Shown here: positions 1-5,524 of the stretch, one piece after another
Numbering within the stretch: the first letter of the stretch is position 1
How the letters are laid out: the number at the start of each line of letters is the position of its first letter
Source of the DNA: Dehalococcoidia bacterium
GTDB lineage: Bacteria; Chloroflexota; Dehalococcoidia; Dehalococcoidales; E44-bin46
DNA length: 5,968 bases
Direction: 5' to 3'
Assembly: GCA_030634425.1 (NCBI GenBank)
Contig: DAOWAU010000046.1
Location: forward strand, 1-5,968
Program-made: the position numbers and the translations under genes
The notes under the pieces: model-generated
What the model was told of the DNA's origin: nothing
What the model saw: the letters and a program-made list of their open reading frames with translations, nothing else
Databases searched by the model: none

Positions 1-1
1 A

Positions 2-1387
2 GACCACAGTCTGGCCAAGCCGGGCCGCTTTACCTGTGTCGTCCGCCCCCAGGACGCTCACAAGGTTCAAAGGATTATTAGATTAGCCAACGAGGCTAAA
101 GTTGCCATTGTTCCTCGCAGTTCCGGGATTCATTTCCATGGCAATTCTATACCCAAGATGGGCGGAGTCGTGCTTGACTTATCCGACATGAACTCTATTA
201 TAGCGATAGACGAGGAAAATCTTATAGCTCATGTTGAAGTTGGCGTAACCTGGGACCAATTACAGCCCGAGCTGCTGGCTAAGGGGTATAGATGTACAAA
301 TCCACTGCTTCCCCATGCCTCAAGGTCAGTAGTTATCGACTGGCTGGAGAGGGAGCAGCCGGTGGTTCAGATTCATGAATACTGTGAGCCACTGCTATCC
401 ATGCAGCTCATATGGGGCAATGGCGAAGAGTTTGTTACCGGCTCAGCCAGCATAACCCATTTCGGCAAAGGAACCTGTTTAGAAGCCGGTACCAGTCCAG
501 CAGGACCGGGCCCTGTGAGCTGGGAGAGATTTATACATGGTGCCCAGGGAACTCTTGCCGCCGTGACCTGGGGAATGGTTCAGATTCAGCCGCTACCTAC
601 CCTCAATAAAACCAAATTTATAGCCACGGATAGGGCAGAAGATGCCATTGAGCCAATATATAAGATACTGAGACGAAGGATAGGCTACGAGTGCCTGCTC
701 ATTAATAATATTAATCTAGCCGCCATCCTGGCTGAGAGCTGGCCAAAGCAATTTGCTGAGCTCAGGGCAATTTTACCTCCCTGGACTACAATCCTAGTGC
801 TCGGTGGTCTAAAGCATCGCCCCGATGAGAGGATAGCCTATCAGGAAAAGGCGTTGGATGAAATAATGGACTCTTACTTCCCCGGGCTTAAGGCTCAAGA
901 CACGTTGCCCGGTTTGCCAGCGGTGGAGAAACGGATACCCGGGATGCTTCTCAGACCATGGCCTAAGGATAAGACCTACTGGAAGCACGCTTACAAGGGA
1001 GGCTGTATAGACTTAATCTTCATGACCACACTTGACTGGGTGGAGAGATTTATCCCAGCGGTCAATGAAGTCGCCGCCAGACATCAGTACCCGGTCAATG
1101 ATATTGGCTGTTATATCCAGCCGGTGGAGAACGGGCACGCCTGTCAGGTAGAGTTCAACTTCTACTATAACCCTCAGGATGAAGCTGAGGTGGAGAGGAT
1201 GCGAGGGCTGTATGATGAAGCCGCCGCCGCCGTGTTTGAGCGGGGGGCATGGTTTAGCCGCCCCTATGGTAGTGCGGTAACCAACATGGTTTACAAGAAG
1301 TACGGTGGGTATGTGGCGACGGTAAAGAGGTTCAAGAAGCTTTTCGACCCCAACTACATAATGAACCCGGGGACACTCTGCTTCTAG
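2..1387 (+). CDS. FAD-binding oxidase subunit (GlcD-like), N-terminus outside window
   Basis: Probable flavoprotein dehydrogenase/oxidase of the FAD_binding_4 (PCMH-type) class, acting in the cytoplasm on an unknown organic substrate. The frame is open from base 2, giving 461 visible residues. The ATG at 158 is residue 53 and lies inside the FAD domain, so it is not the start; probably some 40-60 residues are missing upstream. Visible order (numbered from base 2): start of the FAD fold with VVRPQDAHKVQRII (13-26), pyrophosphate loop PRSSGIHFHGN (38-48), VVLDLSDMNSI, a second FAD-contact region with GPGP (168-171) and GAQGTL (180-185), then a substrate/cap domain ending in FDPNYIMNPGTLCF, the usual C-terminal signature of FAD-linked oxidases. 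The loop departs from the common RGxGTxxxG and is closer to vanillyl-alcohol oxidase/p-cresol methylhydroxylase types. No signal peptide or membrane segment is visible. It is first of three visible co-directional genes, 37 bases before the Fe-S gene, which suggests an electron-transfer complex. Family assignment is confident; substrate is not known. Confidence 0.88.
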   Translation, partial: DHSLAKPGRFTCVVRPQDAHKVQRIIRLANEAKVAIVPRSSGIHFHGNSIPKMGGVVLDLSDMNSIIAIDEENLIAHVEVGVTWDQLQPELLAKGYRCTNPLLPHASRSVVIDWLEREQPVVQIHEYCEPLLSMQLIWGNGEEFVTGSASITHFGKGTCLEAGTSPAGPGPVSWERFIHGAQGTLAAVTWGMVQIQPLPTLNKTKFIATDRAEDAIEPIYKILRRRIGYECLLINNINLAAILAESWPKQFAELRAILPPWTTILVLGGLKHRPDERIAYQEKALDEIMDSYFPGLKAQDTLPGLPAVEKRIPGMLLRPWPKDKTYWKHAYKGGCIDLIFMTTLDWVERFIPAVNEVAARHQYPVNDIGCYIQPVENGHACQVEFNFYYNPQDEAEVERMRGLYDEAAAAVFERGAWFSRPYGSAVTNMVYKKYGGYVATVKRFKKLFDPNYIMNPGTLCF

Positions 1388-1413
1388 TATCTGGATACCA
1401 GGTAATCTTTGAG

Positions 1414-1420
1414 AGGAGGT
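1414..1420 (+). promoter_or_regulatory. Ribosome binding site of the Fe-S protein gene
   Basis: AGGAGGT, a full match to the anti-Shine-Dalgarno sequence, ends 4 bases before the ATG at 1425. It fixes that start and lies in the 37-base gap after the first gene, so the downstream gene can be translated independently. Confidence 0.85.
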
Positions 1421-1424
1421 TAAA

Positions 1425-2693
1425 ATGGCTCAACAACCATTTGTTGAAAAAAATGCAGGACTGACCCTGGGGCTAAATCTGGACGATTATTGGTATGAGG
1501 CAAGGCACTGCTGTAGCTGCGCCGGCTGCAAGTGGGTGGAGTTGAACTATGTCTCCGGAGTTGACTTTGCTCATCGGTGCCCATCCATACACTATGGGAA
1601 GTTTCTTGCCTACGGAGCTGCCGGTAAATGCGCCATAATATGGGACCTGATAACGGGGGCGCTGGACTGGGCATCTCCTAGTGTCCTCAAGATGGCCTAT
1701 ATGTGCAGCCTGTGTGGTGGCTGCGACATCGGCTGCAAGCGCAACCTGGACCTCGAAATCCAGCTTATGCTCGAATCGCTCAGGGCAAAACTGGTGGAAA
1801 AGGGCGTGGGTCCAATGCCCCAGCACAAGGTAGACCCCCCGAAGAAGCGCATGGACTGGATGCCGAAGGATGTTTCACCAGTTAAGAAGGCGGACCTGCT
1901 TTACTGGGTAGGTGACAGGTCTTCATCCGTTAATACTGAGATAGCGCAGGCTACAGTGAGGATTCTAAAGGCAGCCAGAAAAGACTTCATGGTAGAAAAA
2001 GATGAGCCGAGCTCTGGCAATTTGCTCTGCACCACGGGTCAGGTGGATAAAGCCAGGAAAGTAGCTCAGGAGAATGTGAAGTTCATAAAAGATAAGGGTA
2101 CCAAAACAGTGGTATGCAGTGATGCCGAGGAGTACCGGACGATTAAAGTTGACTACCCCAAGCTTCTGGGCATTAACACTGTCGACCTTGGCTTTGAGGT
2201 GAAGCATATTACTGAGCTGGTGGATGGCTGGGTCAAGGACGGTAGCCTTAAGCTGGAGAAACAGGTTGACATGAAGGTTACCTACCACGATTCCTGCAGT
2301 CTGGGGCGCCTGAGTGAGCCCTGGTTCCACTGGGAAGGTGAGCTTGGTGACTGGGGATGCTGGGTTCCGCCTCGTAACATTAGGCGAGGTATGACCGGTG
2401 TCTATGAGCCACCAAGGGATATATTAAAGGCTATCCCTGGGATAGAACTGGTGGAGATGCCACGCCGTCGCGATCAGGCATACTGCTGCGGAGCCGGCGG
2501 CGGTGCCAAAGAGGCTTACCCCGACTTCGCTTTATTTGCCGCCAGTGAGAGGTTACGAGAGGCGACTACCACCACCGGTGCCGAGGCTATCGTTGCCGCC
2601 TGCCCACTGTGTAAGCAAAACTTCAAGGCAGCTGCCAAGGATGGCATGAAGGTCTACGATATTACCGAATTAATAGCCCAGGCTATTAAATAA
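1425..2693 (+). CDS. Iron-sulfur (CCG-domain) oxidoreductase subunit, HdrD/GlcF-like
   Basis: Electron-transfer protein of 422 residues, likely linking the flanking flavoproteins to an acceptor. The N-terminal part carries two [4Fe-4S] motifs: C29-x2-C32-x2-C35 with distant C52-Pro, and C94-x2-C97-x2-C100-x3-C104. The first has a 16-residue gap before its CP instead of the usual 3, and C104 is followed by Lys rather than Pro. Two CCG (cysteine-rich) domains follow. The second (about 284-420) keeps its ligands: C291 in HDSCSLGR, C354-C355 in YCCGAGGG, and C393-x2-C396 in ACPLC, which in HdrB-type proteins bind a non-cubane [4Fe-4S] cluster. It also holds a Trp-rich insert at about 298-322. The first (about 155-265) is degenerate: GD at 163-164 replaces the usual GC, SSG (196-198) stands where CCG is expected, and A234 replaces the second Cys of CxxC. 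The protein is soluble, with no membrane segment. The start is set by a strong ribosome binding site. Role as Fe-S subunit is confident; partner acceptor (quinone, ferredoxin, ETF) is unknown. Confidence 0.9.
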   Translation: MAQQPFVEKNAGLTLGLNLDDYWYEARHCCSCAGCKWVELNYVSGVDFAHRCPSIHYGKFLAYGAAGKCAIIWDLITGALDWASPSVLKMAYMCSLCGGCDIGCKRNLDLEIQLMLESLRAKLVEKGVGPMPQHKVDPPKKRMDWMPKDVSPVKKADLLYWVGDRSSSVNTEIAQATVRILKAARKDFMVEKDEPSSGNLLCTTGQVDKARKVAQENVKFIKDKGTKTVVCSDAEEYRTIKVDYPKLLGINTVDLGFEVKHITELVDGWVKDGSLKLEKQVDMKVTYHDSCSLGRLSEPWFHWEGELGDWGCWVPPRNIRRGMTGVYEPPRDILKAIPGIELVEMPRRRDQAYCCGAGGGAKEAYPDFALFAASERLREATTTTGAEAIVAACPLCKQNFKAAAKDGMKVYDITELIAQAIK

Positions 2694-2696
2694 TAG

Positions 2697-2705
2697 AAAG
2701 GAGGT
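2697..2705 (+). promoter_or_regulatory. Ribosome binding site of the second flavoprotein gene
   Basis: AAAGGAGGT, a full-length Shine-Dalgarno match, ends 5 bases before the ATG at 2711. It sits in the 17-base gap after the TAA of the Fe-S gene, supporting translation of all three genes from one message and deciding this start. Confidence 0.85.
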
Positions 2706-2710
2706 TTGGG

Positions 2711-4441
2711 ATGAGCAACGAAGAGGTAAAGGAAGAAGCACAGGCAGAAGCAGAAGCACCACCACCACCGCCACCAGAGATACCCGAAGAGGCTTATAGC
2801 GAGCTGGAGGCTATTGTCGGAGCTGAGTATTTTACCAGGGACCCGCTCATATGTCAGGGTTATAACGGCCGGGGCTACGGCCGTGAAGCATTCTGGTATC
2901 AAGGACTGACCGTGAAGCCAGGCTGTGTGGTCATGCCCCGAACTACCCAAGAAGTGTCACGAATAGTCAAGCTATGCTGTCGCTATGATATCCCCTATAC
3001 GGCTGGCTCCACTTTCCAGGCAGTGGCTAATAGCGCCTTGCTCCGCCCTGATTTTGTGATGATTGACATGACGCAGATGAATGGGTGGTACATAGATGAA
3101 AAGAACATGTATGCCATCCTGGAACCAAGCGTAATCTATGCCCAGCTTCAAGCCGAACTGATGAAGAGAGACCTGTACATTTATATGCCTGGAGGAGGCG
3201 GTCAGCCGTCGGTGGTATCCAATCAGATGTTCCAAGGGCAGGGCATTTTCAACTACCGAATAAACGCCTGGCCTGAGCGGAGGCTGAACGGCGTCGAGTG
3301 GGTAACCCCAGAGGGGGACATTGTCAGGGTTGGTACCTTTTTAGATGGTGACGAACATGTTTTCTGGGGACATGACCCTGGTCCCGGTCTTATGGGTACA
3401 TTCAAAGGCAACACAGCTTGGTGGGGAACCATGGGTCTCCTGACCAAGATATCGACCAAGGTCTATCCCTTCCAGCCGGAGCCCCTGGTCCCTGAAGGGT
3501 TGAACCAGGATGCCGCCCTTGTCCTCCCCCCCAGAGTCAGGTGGCAGAATTATACCCTACCCACTGAGGACGCTCTGATGAACTGCGTCAAGGAAATAAC
3601 ACGAGAGCAGATATGCGGAGCTCTGAACCGGGTGCCCATGTTCTGGAGGGAGATTAACAGAGGCGGTGGTAGGTCAGACTTCTGGGAGAGGTGGAAAGCA
3701 GTTACCCCAGAGCAGTGTGCCGATACTCACATCCTTCGTATCCTGTTCATAGGCTATACTTCTCAGGAGCAGGTTGACTATGAGATGCGGGTAGCTGAAG
3801 ATATTATAGTCAAGAAGTATGGCGGAACCGCTCGCCGGACCAAACAGACCGATAATGGCGCCTTCCTCTATTCCATTGTAACCGGTATGTGGAAGCCGAC
3901 CGGCTTTTACGCCTCGGAAAATGTGGGCTATGCCAGCCCGCGCGCTACCTGGGCAATGAACGATGAGCTTGTGGAACGGGCTAATAGGCCACCATACAAC
4001 GAGACCTTCTTTGACCAGTACCGTGAGCACCAGTGGTACAGTCCGTTTTCGCTTGGCCGCGTGATGTACAGCGAGTCCATGTTCCATCCCGACTGCGAGA
4101 AGATGGACCCGGCCAACCCCAAGTTCGACCCACCGGGTTCGCTGGTGCCGTTTCTTATGTTCCTGCATAGTGAGGTGGCAATATGCCTGATGAAGTATGG
4201 TAACGTTAACCTATTCGGGAATGGTCACATCAACTCCAAGTTATTGCAGGGACCAGCCTGGCACAACTACCACATCTGGACACAAAAAGTCAAGGCTGAG
4301 TTTGACCCCAATGATGTATGTCGTAAAGGGCTTGCCGACCACATGGACATAGTCATAAATATGGTCCCACCCTGCATAACCGAGGAGTATAAAGAAACGG
4401 TGAATCAAATAGTTGAACTAGGCTGGAAAGAAGAAGGGTAG
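2711..4441 (+). CDS. FAD-binding oxidase, vanillyl-alcohol oxidase/PCMH superfamily
   Basis: Second flavoprotein of the operon, 576 residues, predicted cytoplasmic. Residues 2-29 form an acidic Ala/Glu stretch followed by six prolines (17-22), probably an unstructured tail. The FAD-binding domain spans about 65-255: VVMPRTTQEVSRIV (73-86), a modified pyrophosphate loop around YTAGSTFQAVANS (96-108), then MIDMTQMNGW and YAILEPSVIYAQLQAEL (134-150), which resembles the MN...YALVEPGVT pattern of p-cresol methylhydroxylase and vanillyl-alcohol oxidase flavoproteins. GPGLMGTFKGNTAWWGTMGLLTK (224-246) matches the second FAD-contact region of GlcD/D-lactate dehydrogenase types. A long cap/substrate domain follows (about 270-545), rich in aromatic residues, ending in FDPNDVCRKG (531-540), a variant of the usual FDPxxxxNPG. 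It differs strongly from the first flavoprotein in this operon, so the pair are probably distinct subunits rather than a recent duplication. Substrate is unknown; an aromatic or hydroxy-acid compound is only a guess from family resemblance. Confidence 0.88.
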   Translation: MSNEEVKEEAQAEAEAPPPPPPEIPEEAYSELEAIVGAEYFTRDPLICQGYNGRGYGREAFWYQGLTVKPGCVVMPRTTQEVSRIVKLCCRYDIPYTAGSTFQAVANSALLRPDFVMIDMTQMNGWYIDEKNMYAILEPSVIYAQLQAELMKRDLYIYMPGGGGQPSVVSNQMFQGQGIFNYRINAWPERRLNGVEWVTPEGDIVRVGTFLDGDEHVFWGHDPGPGLMGTFKGNTAWWGTMGLLTKISTKVYPFQPEPLVPEGLNQDAALVLPPRVRWQNYTLPTEDALMNCVKEITREQICGALNRVPMFWREINRGGGRSDFWERWKAVTPEQCADTHILRILFIGYTSQEQVDYEMRVAEDIIVKKYGGTARRTKQTDNGAFLYSIVTGMWKPTGFYASENVGYASPRATWAMNDELVERANRPPYNETFFDQYREHQWYSPFSLGRVMYSESMFHPDCEKMDPANPKFDPPGSLVPFLMFLHSEVAICLMKYGNVNLFGNGHINSKLLQGPAWHNYHIWTQKVKAEFDPNDVCRKGLADHMDIVINMVPPCITEEYKETVNQIVELGWKEEG

Positions 4442-4473
4442 ATACTGGTTAGTACAAGACTTGTGGCTAGGGT

Positions 4474-4520
4474 GAAAGGTTACGCTCCGCAGCAGCGTGG
4501 AGCGTAACCTTTCTGTGTTT
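4474..4520 (+). terminator. Rho-independent terminator of the flavoprotein/Fe-S operon
   Basis: A perfect 15-bp stem (4474-4488 with 4499-4513), GC-rich towards the loop, encloses a 10-base loop and begins 33 bases after the last operon stop codon. The following TGTGTTT is only moderately T-rich, so termination could be partial. On the opposite strand the hairpin is not followed by T residues, so it probably does not serve the convergent gene. Confidence 0.75.
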
Positions 4521-4566
4521 AAAAAAGGTGAGATTGTAGTAGAGGAAACCCTTAAAGAAGGAGCTT

Positions 4567-5193
4567 TTATCTGCCTTCTTGTTCTTTAGCCTGCCGGTCA
4601 CTAAGCCAGCGCTTAATCTCATCCAGGGCGGGAGGGGCAATATAAAATACCTGTATATCTGATGGAAATTGAACCTGATGCCCCTCTCTCATAAGTAATA
4701 TCCCAATTTCATCTGCCTTAAGCGTGTCATCTATTTGTTTGGCGATATGTTCATTCCTCTTCTTACTTGCTTCCGCATAAGATTCATAAATCTTAGTGAA
4801 TACTTTTTGATTTTGTAAACCTACTGACAGGCATCTAGTCCAGTCCATAAACTCTATTAGCAATTCCCTGTCTTCAATCGGTTCGAGTTGGGCGCCCTTC
4901 TCCAGTCTCTGCTTTATAATTTGACGGCTTTTGCTGTTCAGCTCTGCCACTGCTTTGACACCGTCCTCACCCCCTACTGAAATAAATTCATGATATATTT
5001 TACTGACCTTCCCCAGCTTTAACTCCAGTTCTCCCATTTGGTTTTCTAGTTGTTCCCAATACTTATTACATTTCTCCTGATATTCGGCTTCAGCCTCCTT
5101 ACCTAGGTAAATAAGAGGGACAAAGTATAACTTTCTCCCCGCCTTAAAGTCCTCAGATAAAGGCTTTTCTATTTTGCCAAGCTCTTCAGACAT
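4567..5193 (-). CDS. Hypothetical protein, charged and helical
   Basis: I do not recognise this protein of 208 residues. It is probably real: it has a strong ribosome binding site, fills a gap of otherwise non-coding DNA, and has a balanced globular composition. Residues 21-30 (KLYFVPLIYL) form a short hydrophobic stretch, too short and polar to be a clear membrane segment. About 31-70 is a Glu/Lys-rich, likely coiled-coil helix. Residues 81-160 are further amphipathic helices with many charged residues. The end (about 160-197) changes character to ADEIGILLMREGHQVQ, FPSDIQVFYIAPP and DEIKRWL, which looks like a small alpha/beta unit. Two cysteines (C42, C121) form no metal motif. No signal peptide is visible. 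It is convergent with the redox operon and divergent from the 23S gene, so its neighbours do not suggest a shared role. Its base composition is clearly more AT-rich than the operon. Function unknown. Confidence 0.75.
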   Translation of the reverse strand: MSEELGKIEKPLSEDFKAGRKLYFVPLIYLGKEAEAEYQEKCNKYWEQLENQMGELELKLGKVSKIYHEFISVGGEDGVKAVAELNSKSRQIIKQRLEKGAQLEPIEDRELLIEFMDWTRCLSVGLQNQKVFTKIYESYAEASKKRNEHIAKQIDDTLKADEIGILLMREGHQVQFPSDIQVFYIAPPALDEIKRWLSDRQAKEQEGR

Positions 5194-5200
5194 ACTGCCA

Positions 5201-5208
5201 TTCCTCCC
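5201..5208 (-). promoter_or_regulatory. Ribosome binding site of the hypothetical gene
   Basis: On the minus strand GGGAGGAA lies about 8-9 bases before the ATG at 5193, supporting that start. Another ATG at 5201-5199 is closer to this site but is out of frame. Confidence 0.7.
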
Positions 5209-5261
5209 ATATTGTTGCTACTTAGAAGCTGCGTCCCTTTACCTCTCCAACCACATACGCT

Positions 5262-5267
5262 ATTATA
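5262..5267 (-). promoter_or_regulatory. Possible -10 element for the hypothetical gene
   Basis: A consensus TATAAT on the minus strand lies about 70 bases before the start codon at 5193. No convincing -35 hexamer is present 16-18 bases further upstream, so this is only a candidate. Confidence 0.35.
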
Positions 5268-5325
5268 CTACAGATAGATGGCACAGCCACTATTACGAAC
5301 TTAGGAAAATATTTCAATAAAAACA

Positions 5326-5354
5326 TTGACAATATTCATGAATTATGTTACTAT
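5326..5354 (+). promoter_or_regulatory. Probable sigma-70 type promoter of the 23S rRNA transcript
   Basis: A perfect -35 TTGACA (5326-5331), a 17-base spacer and an extended -10, TGT followed by TACTAT (5349-5354), read towards the 23S gene. Transcription would start near 5361, leaving a leader of about 165 bases. The surroundings are AT-rich. A perfect -35 with optimal spacing is expected for a stable RNA promoter. The spacer contains the 10-base palindrome ATTCATGAAT (5334-5343). Confidence 0.7.
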
Positions 5355-5358
5355 TTAC

Positions 5359-5376
5359 ACAATAATAGGTTATTGT
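5359..5376. repeat. Inverted repeat over the predicted transcription start
   Basis: ACAATAA and TTATTGT form a perfect 7-base inverted repeat around TAGG. It covers the predicted +1 of the rRNA promoter, a place where a repressor could bind. The arms are nearly all A/T, in AT-rich surroundings, so chance is a real possibility. Confidence 0.35.
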
Positions 5377-5431
5377 TATTTAATATCGATGAAGAGGCCT
5401 GATACATAAAGTAAGGAAGCGGTGATTGTAA

Positions 5432-5474
5432 GCCAAGCGGCGGCTTGGTGATTTATCACCAAGCCGCTATTTTA
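5432..5474 (+). promoter_or_regulatory. 23S leader hairpin with terminator-like form and a competing hairpin
   Basis: A strong 12-bp stem (5440-5451 with 5456-5467, loop TTTA) is followed by TATTTTA and looks like an intrinsic terminator or leader stem. Its left arm can instead pair upstream: CCAAGC at 5433-5438 pairs with GCTTGG at 5443-5448 around GGCG. The CCAAGC sequence recurs at 5459-5464, so the middle GCTTGG has two identical partners and the two hairpins exclude each other. The hairpin lies between the rRNA promoter and the boxA-like element, the same order as boxB then boxA in Escherichia coli rrn leaders. It could be an attenuator, a leader/processing stem, or a terminator of weak read-through. 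Confidence 0.55.
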
Positions 5475-5480
5475 TGCATA

Positions 5481-5491
5481 GCACCTTAACA
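5481..5491 (+). promoter_or_regulatory. boxA-like rRNA antitermination element
   Basis: GCACCTTAACA matches 9 of 11 bases of GCTCTTTAACA, the boxA core bound by NusB/NusE in rRNA antitermination. It lies 34 bases before the 23S 5' end, downstream of the leader hairpin, as expected for a 23S leader boxA. Confidence 0.6.
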
Positions 5492-5524
5492 ACTGAATAT
5501 TGTACTAATATCAAATCTGAAGCA

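Noticed and set aside
158..160. ATG as the start codon of the first flavoprotein
   Set aside because: The same frame is open back to base 2 and the 52 upstream residues are a good match to the beginning of the FAD domain, so the ATG is internal and the gene is cut by the window edge.
1420..1826. Minus-strand open frames opposite the Fe-S gene (also at 1965-2330, 2654-3459 and 3674-4168)
   Set aside because: They overlap strongly supported plus-strand genes, have no family-like sequence, and are antisense shadows.
4555..4580. Small hairpin (AAGAAGG with CCTTCTT) at the end of the minus-strand gene
   Set aside because: Only 7 bp with a 12-base loop, overlapping the stop codon and without a T-run; too weak to call a terminator.
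5486..5514. Second promoter close to the 23S gene (TTAACA with an AT-rich -10)
   Set aside because: No good -10 at proper spacing, and the TTAACA is better explained as the end of the boxA-like element.
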